Below are positions 13,359-24,260 of a stretch of DNA of 64,000 nucleotides, piece by piece. The notes below the pieces were generated by a model that searched no databases, was not told the DNA's origin, and worked only from the letters and a program-made list of their open reading frames with translations. This DNA is from Garcia nutans (Eukaryota > Streptophyta > Magnoliopsida > Malpighiales > Euphorbiaceae), in contig CANTUV010000033.1 of the NCBI GenBank assembly GCA_947685225.1, positions 56,583,001-56,647,000 of the forward strand, in the 5' to 3' direction. How positions within the stretch are numbered: position 1 is the first letter of the stretch; every line of letters begins with the position of its first letter. Made by a program: the position numbers and the translations under genes.

Positions 13359-13555
13359 ACTGTCCTTGGATATTTTACTAATTATAAAGCATTATATCTT
13401 ATCTTTTGAAGGCTGCCTTTGGATTCACGCTGCAAGTAAAGTTCCAGAGGAAGCTACAATCAAAGCTATGGAGGATTTCTATAGGGAAATCTATGCGGTG
13501 AATGGCATTACTGATATTAAGTTTCCAGAACATTATCCAGTTTCAAGATTTTTAG

Positions 13556-14495
13556 GTATTTTTCGAGAATTTATTGTTGTTTGTTTCCTCTTGGAGGGTT
13601 CTTATTTGGGCTTGCTGATGCCATCCCGAGTCATTCTGTGTGTCAAGTTTTGAGTTCTCTGCTATCTGCTTCTGTTGTATTAATCATTTTCTTCTTTTAT
13701 GAAATAAGCATTGTCTTTTTTATTCCAAGCTTACTGTGTAAAATATCTAAAGCCAATTAGCATACGCAAGTTATTTTTACTGAGAAAGCAATCAGTAAGT
13801 TAGCTATGTTTTAAAATCATGTATTAGGCCTAGCCTCATTTTGTCCATTTTGTGACTTGGATCTATGTGTATGCTTTTCACCAATGCAAAAATTAACATA
13901 TTGCATAGGTGGCTGAAAAATTTGTACTCGTCATATGGTGCTTCCACTGTGACTAAAGATGCTATATGGGGTTCCTAAATACATTGATATTAGCTTCAAA
14001 AATGATGAAATATTCACTTTGTTAGTTTGGAGAATGGGAAGGCTATGTGGAACTTCTTGGTCCTGTTTGTTGATGACTTTCTGTGTGTGCAGTCTAAGTG
14101 GAACCTCTATACTCATGAACGTGGATGAACGCAATCAGCCTTCTAGGCATAGGGTAATTAGTATAGCAGTCAGTGTGTCAAAACATACTGGCTAAATGTC
14201 TATGTGATATACATGCAGGTTAGATATTATTGGCACAACTTTCTGTCCTTGTTATGTGTCAATTATTTCTCTCAATTCAAACTTAAAATGCTGAAATTCA
14301 TTTTGATGAGCTGAAATAAGTATACATTTACTTTTATGCTCCTCTTTTTTTTGTTGGATTTTTTACTTGAAAGGAATGTCAAAAATTGTGGAAGCTTTTA
14401 GGAAGCATTATCAAATTTCTGCTTAATTTCAGTTATTTTCCCCCTAAAATCAACACTTTGATAAATAACTCATAAAGTATTTATATATCATATAG
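13556..14495 (+). other. ASCH intron 2
   Basis: Intron between phase-compatible splice sites. No RNA gene or insertion recognised. Confidence 0.6.
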
Positions 14496-15381
14496 GGTGT
14501 GTTAATGTGGTTGGCTGTGTTACATGTGAAGATGCTATCAAGCTGGGAGGCTGTACCTGAAGGGGTGGGTAAACTAGATTTTCTGAACTTTTTTTAATCC
14601 CTGCAATTGATTTCAATTGATGATTATGTAGACTATGTTGACCAATCAGGATTCTTCTCGTACAGGCAAGGTTAGAAGGACAAACAGATTTCTGCTGGCT
14701 TTGTGAGCATCCACAGGTATATCCTTTGCACTTGCCAGCTTTGAAACCTTACTTAGCATGCTAATACCTGCTTCTCACTTGATGCAGAAATTACTGGTTC
14801 CATTTGAGATGCGAGGCTATCAAGGTGTTTATAACTTGGAAAAGAAGGTATATATTCTGCAAAAAGTTAATACATTTGCCCCGTTCTGCATTTGCATGGA
14901 AATAATATTGGATGAACATTGTACTGTTGACAGATATATGAGGCTGCAGTTAGAAGTCTTACCGCGGTTAAAGGTCCAATTCCTGTAAAATTCCCCCTTC
15001 CAAAATCCTCGCGATCCCTTTTCATTAAAACCAGGGTCTATTGCTATGCTTCCTGGGAAAGCACCTGAAGTGGAGAAATCATCAAGTCTCAATGCAGTCA
15101 TTGCTGGTGCACGTGCAGCTGCCACTCAGTTCAACAAGAAAGATAAACTCTTAACAAATACTGTCCAGAATATCAATTCTAGTTCCGCAAGAAGTGATCA
15201 AATGAAAAGTATACCTATGGAATTACATAAAATGACACAGAGTAACTTGTATGGAGGTCCTAGTGCTGAATCTTCTGTGTCAAATGAGACAAAGCAGAGT
15301 AATGGTATCAAGTATGAGGAGAGTAGCAGCCACATTCAAACTCGTGCAGATACGAAACAGCTTCCTGGAGCTCCTGCTAAG

Positions 15382-16263
15382 GTATGAAGTTTTTTCCCCT
15401 CCTTTAACATCATTGATGTTATTTATTTATCGATGTTCTACTTTATCTTTGTGTTTTATTGGTTGACAAAAATTTAATCTGCTTCAGTAAGTACATTTTA
15501 AGTTTGACCATGAAGTGTAATGTAACAAACTCATATCACGTAGCACTTCAGTACATATATATGTCTTGTTAAACCAGATAGTACAAGTCAGACAATGTGA
15601 GTCCAGTTCTATGGGCTTTTGGTGTTCGTCATGAACAAAATGTAGGTATTAGATTCGCATCACCTTCTTCACTTCCTGATTAAATGAATGCAGTGTGAAT
15701 TATTGTGCTCTTTAAATGAATGAAAACATCATGATACAAGTGAAATCTATCTGCACTTTGTTTGTGTTTCGAATCATATTGTCGTAAAAATACATCAAAT
15801 ACAAACAATAAGATACTTCAAGAAAAACCCATGAGGTTTTCTATGCTATACACTTTGGTACTGTTTTAAACTTTAATAGCATTTTAATCCCTGAATTATT
15901 ATATTATTAAATTGTTAGTCCAAAAAATTCTGTACTTCTGAAATAAGGACCAAAGTGTATTTTAAGACAAATAACCCATTAAAAAATTTGAAGGAGCAAG
16001 ATGTAGTTTAATGCTTGTTTGCCGATTGCTTACATTGAGGTTAGCATCTTAGTTCACATTTTTCTGTGTATGTTGTATGGGAAAGTAGACAATATCCATG
16101 TAGAGTTTCCAAACCATTTGGATGAGTTGAAGGAACTTGGTTAACGACAGTGTTGATGCTCTCTGTAAGAAACAGATAGACAAAAACTGATTTGTTTGTT
16201 ATTTATTATGTGATAGCCGTTGCAATTTCTGTTCTTTGACATGTTTTGTGTTTGGATCTATAG
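15382..16263 (+). other. ASCH intron 6
   Basis: Spliced between AAG|gtatg at 15381 and a tag acceptor at 16261-16263, leading to a 39-base terminal exon. No insertion recognised. Confidence 0.6.
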
Positions 16264-16698
16264 ATTTTCGCTGCAGCAGTTAGAGGGCTGAAGCCACACT
16301 GAATTTTATGTTGGTTCCTGTTGGGAAGGAGTTCTGTATACTAATCTCTTATACAAACGGTATCAGAAGTTAAATTATATCTTACAGATAGTGAGGTCAG
16401 CCTTCAATCAGTTGAAGATGAAACATTAGCTAGTTAATTTGCTTTAATTTATACTTGTAGCGCCTGTAAATTAACATTAGTGTAGGTGTTTTCAAGCGTG
16501 TTGCCATTATCCAGGTTGCTAATCAATTTATTGTTTAATGTAGAAAAATGTATTTGGATTTTGGCACAAAGCTAGGTTGCAATTTATTTTAGAATTGTGG
16601 TAAAGATGTAACGAAGAGGCAGCCTAGTTGTATGAATTTGGAATCTCTTAATGCCAATAAATTTTCTGCCTACTAAATAAATTAAACCAGAACCATCA

Positions 16699-16806
16699 AA
16701 TTGTGGCTTAGTGGACGGAGCATGTTAGTCTGTTTATATATCGAGTTCGAGTCAAAAATATCTTCATCTCTTATATATATAATTAATAAAAAATAAAAAT
16801 AAAAAC
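16699..16806 (+). mobile_element. tRNA-derived SINE-like element
   Basis: An A-box-like TGGCTTAGTGGA (16704-16715) and a B-box-like GAGTTCGAGTC (16743-16753) are about 28 bases apart and are followed by an A-rich tail of taaaaa units. It lies about 400 bases after the ASCH stop. Target-site duplications were not identified, so the borders are approximate. Confidence 0.5.
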
Positions 16807-16992
16807 AGAGTTGACATCTGAAATCTCCTAAGGAATCTGCTCTGAAGCTTCATAATATTGAATTTATAATTAATAGGATATTGCATCCAACTACTCTGGC
16901 AAATTTCGTTGACAAATTCTCACTGTTGCAATATTCAACAATTATAAAATCACATATACTCTACAGGTTTGACATCAATTAGGCACCAAAAC

Positions 16993-17265
16993 ATGAAGGT
17001 TATTTCATACTTGTTAATTTTCTTCTTCATTCATGGCTTCCTCTTGCGATCTCATATTTGTCTCGGAAGCAGATCCACTGTATGGGAAACCACCGAATTT
17101 TCTTATGAGTCGAAGACTAAAAGTAAAAGGGTTGTTAGAAGATTAACCCCACCACCACCCAGGATTAATCCTTATTTACATTTCAGTCCTCCTCCTCCTC
17201 GGCCACCGCCAACACTGTCACCGCCGCCACCGCGGTATGATCCAGTGCCATCACCACCATATTGA
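16993..17265 (+). CDS. Small secreted proline-rich peptide precursor (copy 1)
   Basis: 90 residues from the ATG shared in position with its paralog; the reading frame is also open upstream but without an ATG. The N-terminus is a clear signal peptide (KVISYLLIFFFIHGFLL) ending near a Cys-Leu-Gly. A short charged middle with dibasic VVRRL follows, then a tail of TPPPPR, SPPPPRPPP and SPPPPR ending in DPVPSPPY. The pattern fits an apoplastic peptide precursor or short extensin-like protein whose prolines could be hydroxylated. No known hormone motif is matched exactly. It has a full paralog at 20503, and its 3' flank is duplicated there too. Function unknown. Confidence 0.72.
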   Translation: MKVISYLLIFFFIHGFLLRSHICLGSRSTVWETTEFSYESKTKSKRVVRRLTPPPPRINPYLHFSPPPPRPPPTLSPPPPRYDPVPSPPY

Positions 17266-19169
17266 TGCTATATGTCCCCCAACAGTTTGGCAGTCAACAG
17301 ATTTTCTTTCATCAATAAGGTTGTTACAACTTTATCTGTAAATTTCTTTCTGCCACTGTTCCTGTGCGTGCCTTGGTTCAGTCAAACTTTTCTTTTCCCC
17401 TCTGATAATGGGTTCAAAAGCTTGTTCAGAATAATTTTTAGTGTGAAGGTTTTATGTGTACAAGCATGCTTCTGTTTGTAAAAGAAAACTAAAGCTCGTA
17501 TACTTGCATTACAATGAATAAAAAAGAAAATGCTTACTGGAGAATGAAATAATATTATTCCAACGTATGAAATTCAAACTGCAAATCAAGAATCTTAAAA
17601 AAATTACTGTTACAGTAATTTTTTTTACATGGTTGGAAATCAATTATTTCAAATTATCAAATTAAAGAGAAAAAAAATTCACATCCAGCATACCCATTAT
17701 TTGACAGTCACGAACACTCCTCGCCTTAGCAATTAAGCTCTTTATTATTCTCAAACCAAGATTAATACAAAAGATAATTAAGTGATCATTTAGACAAACG
17801 ATATTGAAACCATGAATTCATTGAGAAAATTAAAAAAAAATGTATTATATCATACATTAAAACATGAATTAATGATATAATTAATAAAAATAATATCAGA
17901 TGTGACATTGATATTTGATATCAGTACATGTATATTATATATATATATTAATTTATTGGTATAATAATAGAATATTAGCTGAGAATATATAGTTTGTCAC
18001 TTCATAATTTATTGTACGTAAAATTTATTCTCCATGGAAGCACTTTATCGCACCCCCGATAATATATAGATTAAAATTTTCTCCAACTAATTTCGGAATT
18101 GCATCAATGGATGCTCATAAAAAAATACTGTAAATCATTAAATTATGGTAATTCCATTTTATGTATATGATTTATGATCTGAATTTACTAATAAATTGAA
18201 GTCGCAGTATAAAGAAAGTTTTGGAACAGTATTAAGAGTTAGCATCATTACATTAATTCTTCCAACTTTTGTCTCCAATAGATGATAGCGATAGTGCATG
18301 TGCTATGACAATTGACTTTACTTAACTTGTTAGGTATAAACAATATATAAAACTATAAATTGATACATGTACATATATTTAAGGCCAACCAATATAAATT
18401 AATAATCGATGATTAAGAGGGTAACCTTTGATTAAATAAACACAATTTATTTGACCTTAATTTTGGAGGGGAAGGTGAAGATCAATATATTATTATTAGT
18501 TTCTTCTTAATTAATTCCACATTAGTACTTATCTATGTATATGCTAATTGGAAGCTCTTTTGTATTAATTAGGAAAACTGTAACATGTAAAACACCATAA
18601 TAGTTAATAATTAGCTATAAAATTACAATTATTTTAAATAATTAAGTAAAAAACTATTTAATTAAATTCTTTTAGTTACTATAGATGCATACTTTACACA
18701 TAATATGTATACTTTTGAGAAATTAATATTGCAAAGATAGCAGATTATTATAATATATGTATTTAAAAGAGTTATTTTTTAATTAGTATCTTGATGCAAC
18801 ACGGTAGAAAAAATTTAAGAATAAAATAGAAGAAACCTAACATTCGAATTTCTTAGCTGTATAGCAAAAGATAAAACAAGTTGGTCTAGTTAACTCAAAA
18901 TCTAGCATACAATTCATAGCGGGCAAACTTGACTTGAGAGGCTATGGAGGAATGGAATTTAGAAAATCTAGGAGAAAATTAATTTAATTTAGGTCAACTA
19001 TCATACAAACACTGAACCAACTTGTTTATGTATAAGATCTATATGACCAATTCCACTATTTGTGCTTAATAATAAGCAAGTTTAAATAAAGAAATGAAAA
19101 ATCTACAGTTATACTTTATTTTCCCAAAACAAACGCATAATTCTACTCATAAATGCAACTCTTTTATTT
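17266..19169. other. AT-rich spacer between peptide genes
   Basis: The first about 700 bases match the 3' flank of copy 2 (20776-21500). A short perfect palindrome with arms of about 12 bases around attactgttacagtaat lies at 17597-17624. From about 18120 onward the sequence matches the region upstream of the gene at 26827. No gene seen. Confidence 0.5.
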
Positions 19170-19625
19170 TATATGTAAACTTTGGATAAAAGTAATTGGT
19201 ACACTTTTTTCATTTAATTACCCAAATACATTAATATAACTCCTCGGGATCATCAGTCCACGAATATTACAATATATTGCATGTGGGTATGGATATAATT
19301 AATCTACAAAGATTTTGACTTCATTGAGATTAGCATGAAACTGGCTTTTATAATATATGAAGTACAAGTGTATAATAATGTACTATAACTTTGATAGAAA
19401 TCAACAACTAATTAAATAAAGCATACAAAATTATATATTATTTTCCAAGTGGTGCTGAAGGGTTTGCTTAATTATCCATATTAATTCATCTAAAATAATT
19501 TTAATTATTGTTCATAATTAATTAATATTGCATGGATCGATCTTTCCATTATAAATAGTAGTTCAAAGACAACTCAATTTCCACAAATAAACACTTCTTG
19601 GAACACAAAAGAATATATAGCAATA
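19170..19625 (+). promoter_or_regulatory. Conserved upstream block of the peptide genes (copy 1)
   Basis: Recurs upstream of the genes at 23640 and 26827 with many identical stretches, such as aactttggat(a/g)aaagtaatt, ctc(c/g)ggatcat-like and gcatgtgggt segments. A TATA box, tataaata, lies at 19550-19557, about 70 bases before the ATG. Retention through several duplications suggests, but does not prove, regulatory content. Confidence 0.55.
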
Positions 19626-19889
19626 ATGGGGGTTCGTATATATGTGATTGCAATACTGTTGATGATTGGAATATTGGAGATAGGTCCAAGAACTTGTCAT
19701 TGCAGCAGAGATTTTCCTTTGCATAATTTCTACAAAATGGGGCATGAAAGAATGGCCTTGCAGATAATTTCTAAGCCTAGGCCATTTAGAAGGATAATTC
19801 CCATTCTTCAATCGTTTTCTGCTCCAGCCGCCGGTATCGCCCGTCATCAAGGTGCTCCACCCAATGCACCGCCTGGGAGGAACACCTAA
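19626..19889 (+). CDS. Small secreted peptide precursor with C-terminal PPNAPP motif (type A, copy 1)
   Basis: 87 residues. A hydrophobic signal peptide (IYVIAILLMIGILEIG) is followed by a short CHC segment, a variable basic middle, and a conserved C-terminal part: FRRIIPI, then ARHQGAPPNAPPGRNT and stop. A short secreted precursor with one conserved proline-rich C-terminal block after basic residues is the layout of plant peptide hormones. The block loosely recalls the PIPPSAPSKRHN motif of IDA, but not closely enough to assign it. Three more family members lie downstream in the array. TATA box and conserved upstream block precede it. No intron. Confidence 0.75.
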   Translation: MGVRIYVIAILLMIGILEIGPRTCHCSRDFPLHNFYKMGHERMALQIISKPRPFRRIIPILQSFSAPAAGIARHQGAPPNAPPGRNT

Positions 19890-20502
19890 AATTAGGAAAG
19901 AATTTTCTGTAGTATTTATACATTAATTAATATCATTGCTCTCCTCTATTAATAACAATAACCTGAATAATTTTTTGCTTTCTAGTTAATCTATGCGAAT
20001 AATAATAATAATAATATGATTTATTTCTTTCTGTGATAAATCTTATCTATTAGTTATACTAATAAATTTGGAAATATTTCAGAGATGAGATAAATAAAAA
20101 AGAAATATCTGTGTGTTTTTTTAGAGAAATAATTCTGATTGTAAATTATAAATATTCGAGAAAAAAAATTTATTTATCAATTATTGAATCAAATAGTATA
20201 TAATATTTATATAAATATTTTCATATTTTTTTAACTTAACTCTGACTGATATTTCAATTCTGAAAAAGACATAAGTGCGGTATTAGTTTTACTGAATTTA
20301 ATTGATTCACACTAATCCTTAGACTTTTCAATACCCCACCTAATTTATATAAAATCACAGTTGATATTTAATTGATATTTAATTTTTTAACTTGATATTT
20401 AGCCTACGTCAATGACAAATTTCGTTGACAAATTCTCCCAGTTGCACTATTCAACCATTATAAATTCACATATAAAATTTGACATCAATTATGCACCAAA
20501 AC

Positions 20503-20775
20503 ATGATGAATGTTATTTATATTTCGTACTTGTTATTTTTCTTCTTCATTCATGGCTTCCTCTTACCATCTCATATTTGTCTCGGAGGCAGATCCCCTGT
20601 ATGGGAAACCCCTTTCAATGCATTTTCTCATGAGTTGAAGACTAATAGTAGAAGGGTTTTTAAAAGATTCACCCCACCACCTCCCAGGTTTAATCCTCCT
20701 TTACATTTCAAGTCTCCTCCTCCTCGTCCACCGCCACCACCGCGGTGTGATCCAGTGCCATCACCACCATATTGA
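20503..20775 (+). CDS. Small secreted proline-rich peptide precursor (copy 2)
   Basis: 90 residues, paralog of the gene at 16993. Signal peptide YLLFFFFIHGFLL, then GGRSPVWETPF, a dibasic stretch (NSRRVFKRF), TPPPPRFNPPLHF, SPPPRPPPPPR and the same DPVPSPPY end, here preceded by Cys. An in-frame ATG at 20491 would add four residues; the start chosen aligns with copy 1. A TATA-like ccattataaattcac lies about 50 bases upstream. The proline run is shorter in the middle than in copy 1, but the first and last blocks are preserved, which hints that the ends matter. Confidence 0.72.
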   Translation: MMNVIYISYLLFFFFIHGFLLPSHICLGGRSPVWETPFNAFSHELKTNSRRVFKRFTPPPPRFNPPLHFKSPPPRPPPPPRCDPVPSPPY

Positions 20776-21883
20776 TGCTATGCCTTCCCCGACAGTTTGG
20801 CAGTCAACAGATTTTTTTTCATCAGTAAGGTTATTACAACTTTATCTGTAAATTTCTTTCTGCCAGGGTTCCTGTGCGTGCCTTGGTTCAGTCAAAGACT
20901 TTCTTTTTCGCTGATAATGGGTTCAAAAGCTTGTTCAGAATAATTTTTACTGTGAATGTTTCTCTGTGTACAAGTATGTTTCTGCATGTGAAAGGAAATT
21001 GAAGCTCATATACTAGCGTTGCAATAAATTAAAAAAAAATGGTTTTTGGGGAATGAAATAATATTATTCCGATCAGTGAAATTCAAACTGCAAATCAAGA
21101 ATCTGGCTAAAGGAAAATGAGTGTAATATAAAAAAAATACATGGTTGGAAATCAATTATTTCAAATTAATAAATTAGAGGAAAAAAAATTCACATTCAGC
21201 ATATCCATTATTGATTATTTGACAGTCACAAACACTCCTCGCCTTAGCAATTCAGCTCTTAATTAATTATTCTCGTTATCAAAAAAGAAAAAAATTAATT
21301 ATTCTCATCCCAAGATTAATACAAACGATAATTCAGTGATCAATTAAACAAACGATAATGAAACCATGAATTCTTTGAGAAAATTTTAAAAAAGTTATTA
21401 TATGTATTATTCATGAAAACATGAATTACTGATATAATAAAAAGAATGTTAGATGCGACATTGATATTGATATATGTATATTATATTAATTAAAAGACTA
21501 CATTTCCGTTTAATTTCTTACCACCTATTTCTTCGAAATTTTAAGAAATTGATTTTCAATTATAATTGAAGAATGATTAATGATAAATTTAAGAGAAAAG
21601 AAAGCAACAATTAGGAAAGCAGTAAAATTTACGGTTGAAACTCCATTGAATTCTTTAATTTACTGCTTATCTCCTTGAATTTTTGGAAGCAGCGGTAATT
21701 GTTGACTAATGGGTTATTGGGTTCTTTTTCTTGATTTTTTTCTTGCCAATCTTCAATTAAACCCAATTCAGCAGCAGAATCTCCGAACAAGATTTTCTTG
21801 TGGTTGTTAATTTTATTGAATTTTTGGGTAATTTTTGTTGCACCATTTGCTAGCTTATTTGTTGATTGTGTTTTTAATTAGAG

Positions 21884-22840
21884 AGTGTGCATTTAGTTAA
21901 CTAAAATCGAACCAAACTAAAATATGAATAATTAAAATTTTTAAAATTTTATAAATAGTAATCAAGCCGAATCAAATATTTTAAAAACTGAATTACAACT
22001 GAATTTAAATATTTCAATTCGATTAGTTAATTACTTTGGTTAAACGATTTTTTAATATATAATAATAAAATTTTTTAAGTCAATCAATTAGTAAATTTTT
22101 AAAATAAGTAAACGTATACTAATTATTTAGTAATATTATTAAATATTATAGTTAAGTTAATATTAAATATATTATTATTTAATATTAACAAATATCATTA
22201 TATAAATAAAAATAGTTTAAAATATATTTTCAATGGATAATAATTTCAAAATAACCAATATATTTATAGCATTAATTATATTATAAAAATTTTTATTTTC
22301 ATACAACAAATAATTCAAAATATCAATTAATATAAAAAGTATCATTTTTAAGTTAAGAAAATAAATATTAATAAAATGTTATATTAATTAAATTAAAAAA
22401 ATTTTATTTATATAATTAACTATAATATTTAAATACAACATAAAAATATAATAAATTTATATCTATAAAGGGCAACCCGATGCACTAATATTCTTTCTAT
22501 GTGCGAGGTTTGAGAAAGAGTTGGATCCATTAGATTTTTATACATGGCTTTATCTTGCAATTGCAAGAGGCCATTTTTACAATTCGAACCCGTAACCTCC
22601 TGGTCATACGGCGACAATGCTTACTATTGTACCAATACTCATCTTCAAATATATATATATAACTAAAATAATAATTCGGTTAATTCAGTTATTATCACAA
22701 AACTAACATAACCGATAATCGAACACTAAAAATATTATGTTTTAATAATTAAACCGAACCAAAAATTGATTATCTTTCTACCGAAATAACCGAATTTTTA
22801 TGATTCGATTATTCAGTTTTAACTGAATAATGCACACCCA
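21884..22840. mobile_element. Non-autonomous DNA transposon-like element with terminal inverted repeats
   Basis: The left end gtgtgcatttagttaac and the right end, inverted, gtgtgcattattcagttaa form imperfect terminal inverted repeats with further inverted similarity inwards (cgaacc/ggttcg-type blocks). It interrupts unit 2 relative to unit 1. No transposase is visible, and the target-site duplication was not resolved, so superfamily is uncertain. Confidence 0.5.
22467..22645 (-). mobile_element. Au-type SINE
   Basis: On the minus strand it begins with a tRNA-like head (ttggtacaatagtaag, degraded A box) and a good B box in cgggttcgaatt. It continues with a ggcctcttgcaattgcaaga segment and ends gtgcatcgggttgcccttt. 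This order is the plant Au SINE structure. It lies inside the element at 21884-22840. Confidence 0.8.
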
Positions 22841-23189
22841 CAGTTTCAATATGCTTTTTCCTTCTCTTTAATTTGTCTACATAAAAAAATCATTTATTTT
22901 TTATAAGTTTTTGGTTAATGAAAATGATGATTAGGTTTCAATATTTGTGATTTTGGGAAAGAAGATGTAGAAGGGATATTATATTAAGGGTATAAATATA
23001 ATTTTATGATATATATCAATAGAGTTTTTTGTATTCACACATTGTAAAGGGGTACACTACACGTGATGTGGCGCAACTTCACCAGATAAGAATTAATTTG
23101 TTAATAAAAACTTAAGTTGAATGAGTTAACTGATTATTCGAAAAGTAATAAACGGCTAAGTGATAAATATTAGGAGTCATGAATCTATT

Positions 23190-23639
23190 AAACCTTGTAT
23201 ATGAACTTTGGATGAAAGTAATTAGTAAACTTTTTCATTTAATTACCCAAATATACATCAATGTAACTCCTAGGGATCATTACTCCATGAATATTTACAA
23301 TATATTGCATGTGGGTGTTGATATAATTAAGCTACAAAGACTTGGACTTTCATTGAGATTAACATGGAACTAGCTTTTATAATATATGAAGTGCAAGTGT
23401 ATAAATTTGTATTTTGACTTTGGTGGAAATCAACTAATTAAATAAAGCATATAATATTGAAGTAAATATTATTCTCCAAGTGGTACAGAAGGTTTGTTTA
23501 ATTATCCATATTAATTCATCTAAAATAATTTTTAATTATTGTTCATAATTAATATTGCATGGATCGATCTTTCCATTATAAGTAGTAGTTCAAAGACGAC
23601 TCAAGTTCCACAAATAAACTCTTCTAATATATAGCAATA
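23190..23639 (+). promoter_or_regulatory. Conserved upstream block of the peptide genes (copy 2)
   Basis: Matches 19170-19625 and 26370-26826. A TATA box variant, tataagta, is at 23577-23584, at the same distance from the ATG as in copy 1. Confidence 0.5.
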
Positions 23640-23937
23640 ATGGGGCTCAATATATGTGATTGCAATAATGTTGATGATTGGAATTTTGGAGATAGGTCCA
23701 AGAACTTGTCATTGCAGGAGAGATTTTCCTTTGCATAACTTCTACAAAATGGGGCATGAAAGAATGGCCTTGCAGATTTCTAAGCCTACTCCATTTAGAA
23801 GGATAATTCCCATTATTCGATCGCTTTCTGCTCCAGCCGCCGGTATCGCCCGTCATCAAGTTGCTCCACCCAATGCACCGCCAGTAAGGAACACCTCAAA
23901 TTATGAAAGAATTTTGTCCTATTTATACATTAATTAA
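23640..23937 (+). pseudogene. PPNAPP peptide gene, type A copy 2, with start-region frameshift and stop loss
   Basis: The paralog of the gene at 19626. The original ATG at 23640 is kept but two bases are missing just after it, so that frame ends after about 32 codons. The homologous frame stays open from ATG 23668, giving 89 residues with a shortened hydrophobic start (MLMIGILEIG). It retains FRRIIPI and IARHQVAPPNAPP. The stop codon of copy 1 (TAA) is TCA here, adding a 13-residue tail (SNYERILSYLYIN). It could still be secreted from the internal start, so it is either a recent pseudogene or a diverging paralog; I favour the former. Confidence 0.65.
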
Positions 23938-24014
23938 TATCATTGCTCTCCTCTATTAATAATAGTAACCTGAATCATTTCTTGCTTTCTAATTAATATA
24001 TGCGAATAATAATA

Positions 24015-24260
24015 CTTTACCCGTTTCATTTTAAGTATTATATAAAAACGGTACACACAGATTAAAAAAATAATAACCATTATAAATTTTTTAAAAATTT
24101 AATTATAATTTACTTATATACCCTTTTACATATTTCTCATTCTACTTATTCTTTTTCATTAATTAATAGGGATAATATTAAAATTTTTTAATTATTATTC
24201 TCTTAAATTAACAAAATTTAAAAAAAAAAATTATACGACAATTGTAATGAAATAGGGAAG
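24015..24260. mobile_element. Stowaway-like MITE (Tc1/mariner type)
   Basis: The left end ctttacccgtttcatttt and inverted right end cttccctatttcatt are related terminal repeats, flanked by TA at 24013-24014 and 24261-24262. The paralogous flank of the gene at 19626 lacks it (gcgaataataataat runs straight into atgatttatttc), giving an empty site for comparison. Confidence 0.75.

Larger units (their letters stand above)
9660..16302 (+). pseudogene. ASCH-domain protein gene (activating signal cointegrator-like), 7 exons, three frameshifts
   Basis: Exons 9660-9791, 13412-13555, 14496-14564, 14666-14716, 14788-14847, 14934-15381 and 16264-16302 all have GT-AG borders. They encode a plant ASCH (PUA-like, predicted RNA-binding) protein: CLTMHQPWASLLVYG at the start, then LWIHAASKVPEEATIKAMED, a FCWLCE segment, VPFEMRGYQGVYNLEKK, and an end at IFAAAVRGLKPH. 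About 313 residues would be expected. Three single-base indels break it: -1 at about 9750 inside the ASCH signature GxKxxExR, +1 at about 14532, and +1 in an A-run at about 15000. Exon lengths (132, 69, 448) each differ by exactly one base from the phase their splice sites require. No base-substitution stop was found, so sequencing error remains possible. Intron 1 holds two RTE insertions. Confidence 0.8.
16895..20335. repeat. Segmental duplication unit 1 (proline-rich peptide gene plus PPNAPP gene)
   Basis: This block and 20405-24580 share the same order: a short upstream segment beginning aaatttcgttgacaaattct, a proline-rich peptide gene, a 3' flank containing gcagtcaacagatttt, a long AT-rich spacer, a PPNAPP gene, and a matching downstream region. 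Similarity is visible in coding and non-coding parts alike, so the unit was duplicated as a whole. Confidence 0.75.

Noticed and set aside
16969..16992. Upstream extension of the proline-rich peptide frame
   Set aside because: The upstream codons contain no ATG; the paralog at 20503 supports the downstream start.
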